Notes: generated by a model from the letters alone, not told the origin. Positions 44,070 to 54,062 are shown, counted from the first letter of the stretch. The stretch: DNA of 64,000 bases from Kurthia populi (GCF_042686175.1 NZ_JBHUOR010000018.1:40861-104860), one strand, 5' to 3'. Translations and numbers: made by a program.

Positions 44070-45896
44070 TTATTTTAATTTCACTTGTGCAACTAATGGA
44101 TCGTGGTCAGATGCACGTCCTGCTTGCTCTGTGAAGTCTGCATTGACGTGAACAATGTCAATTTTCGCGCCATTCTTTAAGCTTTTTGAAACGAAAATAT
44201 GATCAAGCACTTGTGAGTTTCCTTGGTACACATATGTGTAGCGCTCATTCGTCGGTACTTTATGAATTAAATTTGCCATGCCAGCCTTTTCAAATGTTTG
44301 AAGCGGCTTGCTGAACTGGAAGTCATTATAATCGCCGACAGACACGATATTCGCTTTTGGATTTTTCGCTAATACATCGCTCACAAAGCCACTGACGACG
44401 TTTGCGATTTTTTGGCGTTGTACTTCACTCGCTAAGTTAACGGGCTGTACCTGGCCAAATAACGGTGTATCGCCCCCTTTTGAGTTCCAGTGATTGGCAA
44501 TAACGATTAAATCTTTGCCATCTGCTGTAAATTCCGCAGCTAACGGCTTACGGCTATCCTCGAATGCTTCATGTGTCGGGTCAATTCGCCCTGGATTTAC
44601 TGTTAAGCCTGTTTTTTTGTTGTAGCCAACTGCTGTTGTCGCATCCCCTGCTGGTGCACCTGATTTTAATGATACACGCTCTGGGTTGTATAAGAAGCCG
44701 ACACGAATATTCGCATTCGGTGCGCCACCGTCCTGATTGTTTTCAGGGTCGATATTGACGTATTGATACGTTGGACCGCCCGCTTCCTCGATTGCTTTAA
44801 TTAAGCGCTCATATGATTCATTTGCCTTGCTGTCGCCTGCTTTTGCGCCGTTATTGTCCTGCACTTCTGTGACACCAACAATATCTGGGCTGCCAAGGCT
44901 ATTGGCAATTGAATGAGCTAATTTTTCAGCCTTCGCATTCGATGTTTCGGCTGTGTTATTTGAGAAGTTTTCTAAGTTAAATGAGCCGACTGTCACTTTT
45001 TTCTTAGATGCTTTTAGTTTCGTTGTTTCCTGTGTTGCCTTGCCTTGTTTATAGGTTTTTTGCATATTCTCTATGTTCGTGAAAATTTTATAGTTGGAAT
45101 AACCGTAGCCAACAACGCCTTCGATTGTACCATTAAATTCATCGCCCGTATTGACGTTGTAGTCACGTACATTGTCACCAAAGAGCTTGAATTGTACGCG
45201 GTCTGCATTAGCATCGTTCGCTTCAAATAGTACGCCGCCATTTTTCGTATCTGTATGGCGTGATTTTAACACCGTAATGACATCGCCATATTCCTGCGGT
45301 GCTACAGCCTTAACATCCTTCACAGCTACGCGCATGCTTTCTAGGCTTTCCCAGTAATCAATCGCATCCTCATTTGGATCAAATTTCGTAAATTGATCAT
45401 TGTCGATAACTGATTTCGGTAAATTTTGCTTTGTAATTTGTACTGCTTTTGGTAACGTCACATTTTCCGCTTTAATCGCTACTTGCCCGCCCTGATCGTC
45501 ACGCGCATTAATTTGCGTCACCGGTAAATCCATCGTGCGCTTGTCGCTATAGCCCTCGATATAATACTCATCCACCTTACCTGTTACAGAAACAAGGTCG
45601 CCTACTTTGACATCTTGGCTATATTTCCCTGTATAAACGGTAATGGCTTCCGATGTACGGCTATCCTTATCTGCTTTTGCATCGGGTGTTTGCATATGGA
45701 AGTAATACGCGCCATTTAATTTATACGTAAATGTTACGACGCCTTCTACTTGCTGCACAGTTTTCCCCACATAGCTGGATTGATGTGTAGCACCTTGAAT
45801 ATCATGAATTTCGGTTGTATCTGCTGATGCCTGCCCGCTTACTGCCGTTAAAATACCTACTGATAAAAGTGATGCTGTTAACCATTTTGCTTTCAC
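44070..45896 (-). CDS. Secreted endonuclease/exonuclease/phosphatase-family nuclease
   Basis: A 608-residue protein: a signal peptide (MKAKWLTASLLSVGILTAVS, cleavage after SGQASA), an OB-fold domain (VVTFTYKLNGAYYFHMQTPD, VGDLVSVTGKVDEYYIEG), and a C-terminal EEP nuclease (VTVGSFNLENFSNN, IVGVTEVQD, VIANHWNSKGGD, VSVGDYNDFQ, ASDHDPLVAQVKL). This is the ExeM/NucH layout of extracellular DNases; the Asn, Glu, Asp and His catalytic residues are present. It is probably involved in DNA scavenging. Confidence 0.93.
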   Translation of the reverse strand: MKAKWLTASLLSVGILTAVSGQASADTTEIHDIQGATHQSSYVGKTVQQVEGVVTFTYKLNGAYYFHMQTPDAKADKDSRTSEAITVYTGKYSQDVKVGDLVSVTGKVDEYYIEGYSDKRTMDLPVTQINARDDQGGQVAIKAENVTLPKAVQITKQNLPKSVIDNDQFTKFDPNEDAIDYWESLESMRVAVKDVKAVAPQEYGDVITVLKSRHTDTKNGGVLFEANDANADRVQFKLFGDNVRDYNVNTGDEFNGTIEGVVGYGYSNYKIFTNIENMQKTYKQGKATQETTKLKASKKKVTVGSFNLENFSNNTAETSNAKAEKLAHSIANSLGSPDIVGVTEVQDNNGAKAGDSKANESYERLIKAIEEAGGPTYQYVNIDPENNQDGGAPNANIRVGFLYNPERVSLKSGAPAGDATTAVGYNKKTGLTVNPGRIDPTHEAFEDSRKPLAAEFTADGKDLIVIANHWNSKGGDTPLFGQVQPVNLASEVQRQKIANVVSGFVSDVLAKNPKANIVSVGDYNDFQFSKPLQTFEKAGMANLIHKVPTNERYTYVYQGNSQVLDHIFVSKSLKNGAKIDIVHVNADFTEQAGRASDHDPLVAQVKLK

Positions 45897-46104
45897 TAGA
45901 AAGTCCTCCTCATAAAAAAAGATACAAAGCTTGTTAGTATTTTACAAAAATTTATACATAAATGTAAGTAGCTATAGACCGTATTATTTGTAAAGCTTTG
46001 TAGGCAGAATAGTCTAACTATTCTTTACAAAAGTTAAAAATAGATCCCTTACTACTGTGACCTTCTTAAAGGAGCAGCCCGTTATTATTAAAAAAAGGAT
46101 TAAA

Positions 46105-46146
46105 AAAAGCACATACCACGCTTTTTTCGCGGAATGTGCTTTACGT
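46105..46146. terminator. Bidirectional terminator
   Basis: AAAGCACAT...ATGTGCTTT, with a CTTTTTT loop and T-run, in the 272-bp gap between the nuclease and a convergent-type hypothetical gene. Confidence 0.75.
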
Positions 46147-46168
46147 TACTCTCGACCATCCATTATAT

Positions 46169-46663
46169 TTACAGCTCTATCTCCATTTGGTCTTCCCATT
46201 CGCCTGTTACTAGGTTTAGTGCATCTTCTTCGTCTAATATTCTAAAATAAATAGGTACATTCAAAGTGATTTTAGCTTCATCAAAACATTTTTTGACCCA
46301 ATGCCCATATTCTTTTATAGTAATTCCTTCTAAACCATTGTCACTATAAAATTCACTAAACATTTCTTCTTCTTTTTCATTAAAGTTTTTTGAATCTTCA
46401 TCATAGAGAGCAAAATTAGTAAGTAATTTTACACTAGAGGTATCATCACTATCATCTTCGACCGGATCAACCGAATTAAACATATCTTCATTAACTGCTA
46501 AATAAAAACCAGTATTATAGGAAAAAGATGTATCGATAACCAAGACACACGCATCTTCTGGGAATTTCAGATTTTCTACGTTTTTAAATGCATTTATTAA
46601 TAGTTCTGCTTGTTTCTCTAAATTCCCCCGAACTTCTTCTACATAGCTTTCTACACTAAACAC
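46169..46663 (-). CDS. Hypothetical acidic protein
   Basis: A 164-residue, strongly acidic protein (VDPVEDDSDDTSSVKLLTNF, EEDALNLVTGEWEDQMEIE). It could be an immunity-type or SMI1-like protein by composition, but no motif proves this and no toxin gene is near. GTG start behind AGGAGGG. Confidence 0.5.
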   Translation of the reverse strand: MFSVESYVEEVRGNLEKQAELLINAFKNVENLKFPEDACVLVIDTSFSYNTGFYLAVNEDMFNSVDPVEDDSDDTSSVKLLTNFALYDEDSKNFNEKEEEMFSEFYSDNGLEGITIKEYGHWVKKCFDEAKITLNVPIYFRILDEEDALNLVTGEWEDQMEIEL

Positions 46664-46723
46664 TTTAAAACCCTCCTATTGTAAAAAACACATCCAACAT
46701 TTTCTTGCTGGATGTGCTTGTTT

Positions 46724-47203
46724 TTATTTTTTCTTACACTTTTTAAGCGCCATTACTATGGCACAAATGACGAGCATAAAACCATAGATGGCGACAAAAA
46801 TCTGTGGCACTACAATGGTCACAGTTGATAACGCCACCATCGCTAAGCCGACAATGACATAGTGCCATACAACTTGTAGCTTATAGGTTTCCTGTCCGAC
46901 ATGCCATGCACGAAAATAGCCTTGTAAAAAGCCGAGTATTACTTGCATCACACTAATGATATAGAGGCTCTCTACATCTAATGTCAGTATATAAATCATA
47001 CCGAGTAGCGCAATCGGCAACGCAATTGGCATCGTCCATTTTTGCTGGAGATGATAGCCAAGTGCTGCACCAAAGGAAAACAGCGCAAAAATAAGCGCAA
47101 ATAATGAAAAGGTTAATGTACTATTTTTTAGCCAAAATAAATAATACGGAAAAATAATTACTTGTCCGACTGTGATGAATAGCGGCCACTTAGTCATTGG
47201 CAT
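46724..47203 (-). CDS. Membrane protein coupled to FAD oxidoreductase
   Basis: A 159-residue protein with five hydrophobic helices. Its start overlaps the end of the oxidoreductase gene by 14 bases, which suggests a functional pair. The family is unknown. It is followed by an AACATCC-type hairpin at 46,685-46,725. Confidence 0.6.
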   Translation of the reverse strand: MPMTKWPLFITVGQVIIFPYYLFWLKNSTLTFSLFALIFALFSFGAALGYHLQQKWTMPIALPIALLGMIYILTLDVESLYIISVMQVILGFLQGYFRAWHVGQETYKLQVVWHYVIVGLAMVALSTVTIVVPQIFVAIYGFMLVICAIVMALKKCKKK

Positions 47204-48659
47204 GCTTCACATAATTATCATAGAAATAATTGCGGAAAATAATATCTGGGTCCTGCTGCTGTTTTTCGTCATACACACTAGCGGCATTTGGATACGCCTT
47301 TTTAAACTGGTCGGTCGTCTGGTATGGATAATACGGTAAATAATACGTTCCTTGATGCTTTAATGTCACATCTGTCCATTGACGAATCAAGGTCTTGGCC
47401 TCCTCAATCGACTGCTCGGATGTACCATGTTGCAGCAGTACAACGAAACCCATCATGTCATCCGTCGCATAGTTCAGCGCCGTTGCGTCATCTTTTGCAA
47501 CATAGCGCAGTGTAATATTATGTACTTTCACATCATTCTTTTTATCATCATGCGGCAGCACTTGCTGAAGCTCGTTCACATAGGCCTCAAACTCATCTAG
47601 TGGTACGAAAAATTCCTGAAGTACCTCTACACGCCCCGGTTTTGTATATTCCATAAAGGTAGACTCAGAGCGCATCGCATCATTACGATTAATTTCTTTA
47701 TCATCAATTAACTTCATATAGCCGCGCTGCAATTGCCAGAAACCATTTTCAAGCGCACCGCCTTGACGTCCTAAATCAAGCCCGAGTTTACTCAACCGCT
47801 CAGAGCTTTCACCTTTCAACGGTGAGGTGTGATCAATCGCATCCATTTTTTCATAATCAATCGTATACACATCCTCTAAAAAGCTATTCGGTGCCACACT
47901 AATACGCGCATAATGCATGGCAATGCGGTCATCTTTTAAAATACTACGCATATGCGGTGCATAATCCGCCATCTTCATTTCAGTCGTATGCATCGTATAC
48001 ACCGTATTGTCTGTCACATCGAGCGTCACATCAACAATAACGCCAAATAAACCATAGCCACCTAAAATATACTGTAGGCGCTCGTCATCTCGACCTCGTT
48101 TTAACGTTTCAAATTCGCCCTGTGCATTCACAATTGTCAGCTCACGTACCGTACTGGCCATCGAGCCATAGCGAATATCTCGTCCGTGCGCATTGACGCT
48201 GAGCGAGCCACCTATTGTAAAAATCGATTGCGACTGTGTCACTCGTAATGCCAAGCCTTTTTTCGCTAGTGCCTCTTGCACATCCATCCAGCTAGCACCC
48301 GCTTCGACCTTCACGGTTTTTTGCTGTTCATTCACCGATAGCACACGATTAAATGCGCGCATATCGATAACAATTCCGTCTTTATAGTATGTATGTCCAC
48401 CTTGTGAGTGTTGAAGCCCCGCGATGCTAATGGTGCGCTTCGCCTTTTGCGCCTCTTTTACGATTGCAACAAGCTCTTCTCGCTTCTTCACCTCATTAAT
48501 TTGTGCGACCTTTTCCGGCATTAGACCGGTATAGTCTGTCGTCATTGCCGTTTGTGATAAGCCATATGTTCTTTTTTCAATTGGAATTTGCCACCACACA
48601 ACGCCTGTCATGACGCCGACAAGCCCTACTAACAGGCCTGTCTTTGTAGAACGTTTCAT
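47190..48659 (-). CDS. FAD-binding (PCMH-type) oxidoreductase
   Basis: A 489-residue protein: an N-terminal membrane anchor (TGLLVGLVGVMTGVVWW), then VKKREELVAIVKEAQKAKRT...ISIAGLQHSQGGHTYYKDGI, VEAGASWMDVQEAL and the FAD loop FTIGGSLSVNAHGRDIRYGS. The C-terminal half matches the substrate domain of aldonolactone/vanillyl oxidase types. The substrate is unknown. It is anchored in the membrane and coupled to a small membrane protein. Confidence 0.88.
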   Translation of the reverse strand: MKRSTKTGLLVGLVGVMTGVVWWQIPIEKRTYGLSQTAMTTDYTGLMPEKVAQINEVKKREELVAIVKEAQKAKRTISIAGLQHSQGGHTYYKDGIVIDMRAFNRVLSVNEQQKTVKVEAGASWMDVQEALAKKGLALRVTQSQSIFTIGGSLSVNAHGRDIRYGSMASTVRELTIVNAQGEFETLKRGRDDERLQYILGGYGLFGVIVDVTLDVTDNTVYTMHTTEMKMADYAPHMRSILKDDRIAMHYARISVAPNSFLEDVYTIDYEKMDAIDHTSPLKGESSERLSKLGLDLGRQGGALENGFWQLQRGYMKLIDDKEINRNDAMRSESTFMEYTKPGRVEVLQEFFVPLDEFEAYVNELQQVLPHDDKKNDVKVHNITLRYVAKDDATALNYATDDMMGFVVLLQHGTSEQSIEEAKTLIRQWTDVTLKHQGTYYLPYYPYQTTDQFKKAYPNAASVYDEKQQQDPDIIFRNYFYDNYVKHAND

Positions 48660-48753
48660 ACAATCACCTCTTCTCTATCATAACAAAAAACTAGATAGGG
48701 AAACGCAAAAAAAGGCACAACCCGTCTAAGAGCCGTCCCTTTTTATGTTTGAA

Positions 48754-49596
48754 CTATACTTTTTTCGCTAATTCATTTACTTCTTCTGAGACATTCGTTA
48801 ATTGCTCTAATGAATCGGCAATCGCTGTAATTGCAATGCCCTGCTGTGTTGAAATTTCGACAGTATCTTTTAGTGTTTTTGAAATATCAATTACTTGCTG
48901 ACGTAGATTTTCCATCACATCGTTAATTTCTGTCACCGAATCTGCTGATTGATTGGCTAGCTTCGTAATTTCACTTGCAACAACTGCAAAGCCTTTACCT
49001 GCTTCGCCAGAGCGAGCCGCTTCAATCCCCGCATTCAGCCCTAAAATACGTGTGCTTTTTGCGATATTATTAATCATTTGTAGCATTTTTTTCGTATTTT
49101 CTGTGTACGCTAGCATCTCTTTTTGTGCTTGTTCAAGCCCAGCCATATGATGCTGGAACTCAGATGAAGAGGCCTGTACTTCCTCTGCGGCCGCCGCAAT
49201 ACTCGTTGTCGAATTCGCAACCATATCTGCCGCCTTTGTCAGCTTCGCTTGTACTTCAATCGGCTTCGAAATCCCTAAGCTTCCAATCACCTGATTACGC
49301 TCATCAAAAATAGGAATACCAATAAATCGAAAAGCCGTACCATATTTTTCAACAGGTACATCAACGATTACTTTCTTGCGTGTACGAAAAATATCAAAAA
49401 CAATATCATCTGATTTTAGTGGACGTTGTTTGCTCATACGCACTTTATTTTGATCAAATGTTCCTCCATTATGCTCCCAAACGGTATGTGTCAAATCGGT
49501 CATCGCAAAAAACGAGCCCTCATCAAATACATCGACAATTAACGGTAATGTGCGTTCTAGCTCTTCTAAACGATTCACTACAATTGTTTCCATCAT
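48754..49596 (-). CDS. Soluble methyl-accepting chemotaxis-type protein
   Basis: A 280-residue protein without membrane segments. Residues 1-115 form a ligand or PAS-like domain; the rest is a signalling domain with the hairpin tip IAKSTRILGLNAGIEAARSG then EAGKGFAVVASEITKLA. This short soluble class is common in Bacillales and probably signals to CheA or works in other ways. Confidence 0.92.
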   Translation of the reverse strand: MMETIVVNRLEELERTLPLIVDVFDEGSFFAMTDLTHTVWEHNGGTFDQNKVRMSKQRPLKSDDIVFDIFRTRKKVIVDVPVEKYGTAFRFIGIPIFDERNQVIGSLGISKPIEVQAKLTKAADMVANSTTSIAAAAEEVQASSSEFQHHMAGLEQAQKEMLAYTENTKKMLQMINNIAKSTRILGLNAGIEAARSGEAGKGFAVVASEITKLANQSADSVTEINDVMENLRQQVIDISKTLKDTVEISTQQGIAITAIADSLEQLTNVSEEVNELAKKV

Positions 49597-49760
49597 CTAC
49601 AAAACCTCCGTTCTTTAGTCCTAGTAACATTGTATCATTTAATTTCTTTTTATTGTAGTTTTTTTATTCACTGTTCAATCTTCATTGTTTTACAGAACTT
49701 TCTTAAGAATTTCTTCATTTTTATACGCTAGTATAATAAGCATAGAAACGAGGTTTTTTT

Positions 49761-50210
49761 ATGTACCGATTTTTTTATTATGCGATGATGCTGTGCTATG
49801 GCGGCTTAGTTATCGAAACGGTTTTCTTATCACGCGACCATTACCGTAATGTAAACTTGCAGCCTTTTGATATGATTCACGCACAAGGGACACTAGACAT
49901 CAATGTATGGGGTAATGTGCTATTATTTATTCCACTTGGCATCTACCTCATGATTCACTATAAACAAGTGGCTCTTTGGGGTGTCATGCTAGCTAGCCTC
50001 TGTATTGAAATTTTTCAATACATCTTCGCGCGCGGTGCGTCCGACATCGATGATTTCCTATTAAATACAATGGGTGGTCTAATCGGTATGGGACTGGCCT
50101 GGATACTCGGCAAATGCTTCGATGATGTACAAAAAGCCGTTGCGATGGTCTCGATGATTATCGGTCTACCCTTTATTGGACTTACGCTATTATTATTTAT
50201 CGCAAATTAA
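49761..50210 (+). CDS. VanZ-like membrane protein
   Basis: A 149-residue protein with four hydrophobic helices and the VanZ core INVWGNVLLFIPLGIYLMIH and EIFQYIFARGASDIDDFLLN then TMGGLIGM. VanZ relatives affect teicoplanin or lipid II-related traits. A terminator follows (50,212-50,240). Confidence 0.9.
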   Translation: MYRFFYYAMMLCYGGLVIETVFLSRDHYRNVNLQPFDMIHAQGTLDINVWGNVLLFIPLGIYLMIHYKQVALWGVMLASLCIEIFQYIFARGASDIDDFLLNTMGGLIGMGLAWILGKCFDDVQKAVAMVSMIIGLPFIGLTLLLFIAN

Positions 50211-50244
50211 AAAAGGCATGATGCAAGCGCATCATGCCTTTTCA

Positions 50245-50886
50245 TTATTCTTTTACAACGTTTAAGTTCTTCGGTACTTCAAGCAGCACGAGCACATCTT
50301 GAAAAACGTCACCCTCTACGTCATCTACCTGAAATCCTTCGTCCTTAATAAAATCTAAGCGATCTGTTAATACTTTTACGGTCGGCATATCTTTTCGTCT
50401 AATGTCCACTTCATTTTCGCCTTCATCAATGATCAAACTCGGAAGCTCACCCGTTAGATTCATTTGCTTCGTTGCATACTTCAAATAATACACTTTTCCT
50501 TCTACGGTATTTGTCAGTTTATTGCTGCGCACGATTTTATAGCGAACTTCCTCGTTTTCATGAATATAATATTCTTCAGCAGTATCGACGTCTTGTACCC
50601 ACATATTATCTTCAGGAATCGTTATTTTTTTATTATTAAATTGCTGTAATAATTGTTTGTTGTAGGCATCCATTTGCTGTCTCTGCTCCGCTGATACCTG
50701 CTTAGCTGTCGGCTCTGATATCGAAGTAAGGATGGCACCTAGCAGTAAAACGGCCACATAGCCCAAAGCAATCCATTTAATCGACTTGCCTAAGCGAATT
50801 TTAATGAATAATTTACGCGAAACAAGGGCCACAACCAACACAAGAACGATTAAGAAAATAAAACCAAAAACACTTATATGACTCAT
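50245..50886 (-). CDS. Membrane-anchored protein of YtrA-type operon, copy 2
   Basis: A 213-residue protein with two N-terminal hydrophobic helices and an extracytoplasmic domain, probably beta-rich (IIDEGENEVDIRRKDMPTVK). It overlaps the upstream permease gene by ATGA. It resembles the 51,529-52,191 protein in layout: short membrane anchors, then an Lys/Gln/Glu helix (EQRQQMDAYNKQLLQQF versus VKNYQQEQQQFLTDL). It is the last gene of the operon. Confidence 0.65.
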   Translation of the reverse strand: MSHISVFGFIFLIVLVLVVALVSRKLFIKIRLGKSIKWIALGYVAVLLLGAILTSISEPTAKQVSAEQRQQMDAYNKQLLQQFNNKKITIPEDNMWVQDVDTAEEYYIHENEEVRYKIVRSNKLTNTVEGKVYYLKYATKQMNLTGELPSLIIDEGENEVDIRRKDMPTVKVLTDRLDFIKDEGFQVDDVEGDVFQDVLVLLEVPKNLNVVKE

Positions 50887-51539
50887 TTTGCCATTGCCCC
50901 CTTAAAGCGCCATTGTAAAAAGCCAAATTCTACGACGAGTAGCATCGCGCTAAAGCCAAGCCACTGCCATGATGTGAATAAATGCCCAATACTGTATATG
51001 TAAGCAACCACACAAAGAATAATCGTCACCATATAAATACTTACCCACATCCATTGTTTCGATTGTTTCAATAATCTAACGGTATAGCTCCACATGCTCG
51101 CCGCTAAAATAAGCAGGAAGCAAATAAGCATATTTTTATAAAAATAACCAGATGTTAATAATGTCGTATCATAATAGGTTGCGGCATCCGAATACTTCCC
51201 GCCGTAAGCTACGTATGGAATAAGTAATGCTGTCACACTGCCATATAGTGCTAGTAGCATAAGCATTAAGCTATCTACACGGATTTTCACAGATAAAGGA
51301 AGACGAAAGACGTCTGTTGGCTCTATTTGCGCGACCTTGATTGCGCCAAAGCAAATCGCTATTAATGTTACTAAGAAGGTCGTATTGGCATTGAAGATGG
51401 CATACACCACCGTATTGCCGAATTGTCCAGCGATTGAATTTAAGCTAAAAAATAATTGCACGATTATTAAAATAATAAAGAAGCCACGCATTTTCTCGGT
51501 TGTTTGCTTCCACTGGATACGATAATAATTAGTTGTCAT
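50883..51539 (-). CDS. ABC permease-like membrane protein, copy 2
   Basis: A roughly 218-residue protein with six hydrophobic helices, FFIILIIVQLFFSLNSIAGQ onwards. It begins MTTNYYRIQWKQTTEKMRGF, comparable to MTTNQLSRFFMKWTWRNNRQ of the first copy, and shares IEPTDVFRLPLSVK versus LEPFQLPKHVK. ATG behind AAGGAGGAGAAACGT. It overlaps both neighbours. Confidence 0.7.
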   Translation of the reverse strand: MTTNYYRIQWKQTTEKMRGFFIILIIVQLFFSLNSIAGQFGNTVVYAIFNANTTFLVTLIAICFGAIKVAQIEPTDVFRLPLSVKIRVDSLMLMLLALYGSVTALLIPYVAYGGKYSDAATYYDTTLLTSGYFYKNMLICFLLILAASMWSYTVRLLKQSKQWMWVSIYMVTIILCVVAYIYSIGHLFTSWQWLGFSAMLLVVEFGFLQWRFKGAMAK

Positions 51540-52191
51540 ACGTTTCTCCTCCTTCAAAAATTTGTTTATCATGACGATCTAGTACGCGTGTATGCATCGG
51601 CACACGTACATACGCCACATATGGATTATTATTGCCATCATAGTATGATTCATCCCATGCTACGGGCAATAAGGTCACGCCCTTTGCGGTAAGGTCGAGT
51701 GTTTCTTGCTGCCCTCTTACAATCAACTTATCTTTTTTAAATTGAATGGTCGGCTCCGGGTATAAAGCGCTGACATCTACATCGCCGATTAAAAATGGAC
51801 GCTTGTACATGCTTACTTCTACCTCACCCTCTAAATCAGGTGTCTCCTCTACTACATAAAGAACTTGATGCTCCTCGATTTCGCTATTCATATAAAATAA
51901 ATCCTCTTTATAAGCGAGTGTTTTCGTATACAGTAGAAAATCAGCATATGCATCGCGCTTGCCACTCGCTAAATCTGTTAAAAATTGTTGCTGCTCCTGT
52001 TGATAATTTTTCACCTGTGCCACTGTATAGGACATTGGCGTTTCTTTCGTTAACAGCTGATAAACAATTGGGCTCGCTAGTAGGACCACTGCGTATAGTA
52101 CAACAACTAGTCCGACAAATCGTTTGCCGGGGCGCCATTTTAAGATGGCACCGAGTAGGAAAAGTAATAGTAAAATGATTAAAAATGTCAT
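51529..52191 (-). CDS. Membrane-anchored protein of YtrA-type operon, copy 1
   Basis: A roughly 220-residue protein with two N-terminal helices and an extracytoplasmic domain (SMYKRPFLIGDVDVSALYPE, VRVPMHTRVLDRHD). ATG behind GAGGAAGCGGT, four bases overlapping the upstream permease. The layout resembles the last gene of the operon. Confidence 0.65.
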   Translation of the reverse strand: MTFLIILLLLFLLGAILKWRPGKRFVGLVVVLYAVVLLASPIVYQLLTKETPMSYTVAQVKNYQQEQQQFLTDLASGKRDAYADFLLYTKTLAYKEDLFYMNSEIEEHQVLYVVEETPDLEGEVEVSMYKRPFLIGDVDVSALYPEPTIQFKKDKLIVRGQQETLDLTAKGVTLLPVAWDESYYDGNNNPYVAYVRVPMHTRVLDRHDKQIFEGGETYDN

Positions 52192-52844
52192 ACCGCTTCC
52201 TCCTGACGCACCATCCACATAAATGCGATTACTATAATAACAGCGATACTTGCCGTTCCAATATAAAGTACATGCTCAAACCATTTCGCAACGATAATGA
52301 GCGCCACTAAGCTAACAACGCCCACCAAAAATGCATACACTTTATTTATCGCGTATAAAAAGCCCAGTATACAAGCCATCATCAACCATACAAATAGCAG
52401 CATCGCCTGCAACCATACCTGTTCATTCGCTCGTAAAATCGTTTGTTCCGGCTCAATTAATAGGAAGTAAATGCCGATGACATAACGTGTTAAAATAATC
52501 GCAACTGTGAGGCTTGCACTATAAAGTATGGCCATAACGAGACTCCCTTTTTGCTTCACATGCTTTGGAAGCTGAAAAGGCTCTAGGCGCTGCTGCTTCA
52601 GCGTCGCGCCTAGCATCATCGTGCTCAAGCAACCGGCTACGATAAGTGGAACTAGATTGTAATAACTTGAGGTGAATTGAAAATCAGCAAAGCCTTGCAT
52701 GCGTTGGTCTTCTGTTAGTATGACGAGGGCAAGTGCTATGAGCTGTGAAACAATTGTAAATAACACAATTTGTCGATTATTTCGCCACGTCCATTTCATA
52801 AAAAATCGGCTTAATTGATTAGTCGTCATTGTTTGAAAAGACAT
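52188..52844 (-). CDS. ABC permease-like membrane protein, copy 1
   Basis: A roughly 218-residue protein with six hydrophobic helices. RLEPFQLPKHVKQKGSLVMA is a loop typical of YtrC/D-like permeases. Its start overlaps the ATPase gene by 26 bases; AGGGGA precedes ATG 52,844. Together with the ATPase it forms an exporter or sensor of cell-wall stress, by analogy with YtrBCDEF. Confidence 0.75.
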   Translation of the reverse strand: MSFQTMTTNQLSRFFMKWTWRNNRQIVLFTIVSQLIALALVILTEDQRMQGFADFQFTSSYYNLVPLIVAGCLSTMMLGATLKQQRLEPFQLPKHVKQKGSLVMAILYSASLTVAIILTRYVIGIYFLLIEPEQTILRANEQVWLQAMLLFVWLMMACILGFLYAINKVYAFLVGVVSLVALIIVAKWFEHVLYIGTASIAVIIVIAFMWMVRQEEAV

Positions 52845-53688
52845 CGTCAATCGTCCCCTTTTTTTCTGCCGTCAAATATAAATACAAGTCCTTGGCGCTA
52901 ATCGCCTGCTGTTGAAAATCACCTGCTATATGGCTCGGCACAAGCACGCGGTCTCCGCCAAATGGTGAGCGCTCGAGAATTAAAGCATCCGGATAAGCGG
53001 CAAGCATACGAGACAATTCACCTTCCCAAATCATATGTGACGACGCAAAGTCATCAATATTATCATGCACGAGCACCTTGCCATCATGTAAAATGACAAT
53101 TTCTTCAAGTAAATGCGCTAGCTCATCTAGTAAATGACTAGAGATAATCATTAACCGCGGGTAGGCAATATACTCTTTTAAAATCGCGCGATACATATCT
53201 TTACGCAGGCCTTCATCAATCCCATTTACTGGCTCATCTAATAATGTCACCGCCGCACGTGTAGCGAGACCAAAAATAGTCGCAAACATCGACTTCATTC
53301 CTGTTGATAGCTGCTGGAATGTTTGATGAAGTGGAATATCAAAATAAGTGAAGAGTTTTTCACTTAATGCCTGGTCCCAGTGCATATAAAACTGCGCTCC
53401 CATTTGGCATAGCTCACGTAGTGATAAATTCGCTGGAAATGTCATATTCGGATGAATATAAATACTATTGACGGACACATATAAATTATCAAAGGCAGAT
53501 TGCTCTAAAACCTCTACCTTGCCCTTCGTTGGTTTTTCCAAGCCAGCAAGTAACGACATCAATGTCGATTTCCCTACGCCATTACGACCAACCAAACCTA
53601 CTAGCTTTGGCTCATCAATTTGTAGATTTAACTCATCTAACACTATTTTTCTACCAAATTTTTTTCGTACATTCACACAGTTAATCAT
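52819..53688 (-). CDS. ABC transporter ATPase (YtrB-like)
   Basis: A 289-residue ATPase with Walker A GRNGVGKST, signature LSTGMKS (in place of LSGGQ), Walker B AVTLLDEP and the switch His in IISSHLLDE. The C-terminal 80 residues are an extra domain. The start overlaps the regulator gene by ATGA. It is close in layout to YtrB/EcsA-type ATPases. Confidence 0.93.
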   Translation of the reverse strand: MINCVNVRKKFGRKIVLDELNLQIDEPKLVGLVGRNGVGKSTLMSLLAGLEKPTKGKVEVLEQSAFDNLYVSVNSIYIHPNMTFPANLSLRELCQMGAQFYMHWDQALSEKLFTYFDIPLHQTFQQLSTGMKSMFATIFGLATRAAVTLLDEPVNGIDEGLRKDMYRAILKEYIAYPRLMIISSHLLDELAHLLEEIVILHDGKVLVHDNIDDFASSHMIWEGELSRMLAAYPDALILERSPFGGDRVLVPSHIAGDFQQQAISAKDLYLYLTAEKKGTIDDVFSNNDD

Positions 53689-54062
53689 CCTAAGTCCCCC
53701 TTACGGAAAATGCGTTTAATCAAAGCGATAAGTTGTCCTTCTGATATGTTTAAACGCTGTGCCTCTTCGACTAATTCTGCTACCTTGCCATGTAAGCCAT
53801 GCTGTACGCGCTCATCCATTAGTTTTTCGCGTGCCCCTTCCATTACAAACATTCCTAATCCCCTTTTCTTATACAGTAATTCTTTTTCAAGTAAAATCGT
53901 TAACCCCTTGCCAGCAGTGGCTGGATTGACATTAAATTTTTCTGCCAATTGATATTGTGAAAACACTTTCGCATCCGCTTCAAGACGCTGTTCAATAATT
54001 TCATTTTCAAGCCATTGTGCAATTTGCACATAAATCGGCACTTGCCCATCTTGTAGCTGCAT
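53685..54062 (-). CDS. GntR-family repressor (YtrA-like)
   Basis: A 125-residue protein with a winged helix (VPIYVQIAQWLENEIIEQRL, SQYQLAEKFNVNPATAGKGL) and a short helical dimerisation tail. YtrA of Bacillus subtilis represses its own operon and responds to lipid II-binding antibiotics. It is the first gene of a six-gene operon; the start follows GAAGGGAAGGACGTT. Confidence 0.92.
   Translation of the reverse strand: MQLQDGQVPIYVQIAQWLENEIIEQRLEADAKVFSQYQLAEKFNVNPATAGKGLTILLEKELLYKKRGLGMFVMEGAREKLMDERVQHGLHGKVAELVEEAQRLNISEGQLIALIKRIFRKGDLG

Noticed and set aside
46169..46663. Acidic protein considered as an immunity protein of a toxin system
   Set aside because: No toxin or secretion gene is adjacent and no family motif is visible; kept as hypothetical.
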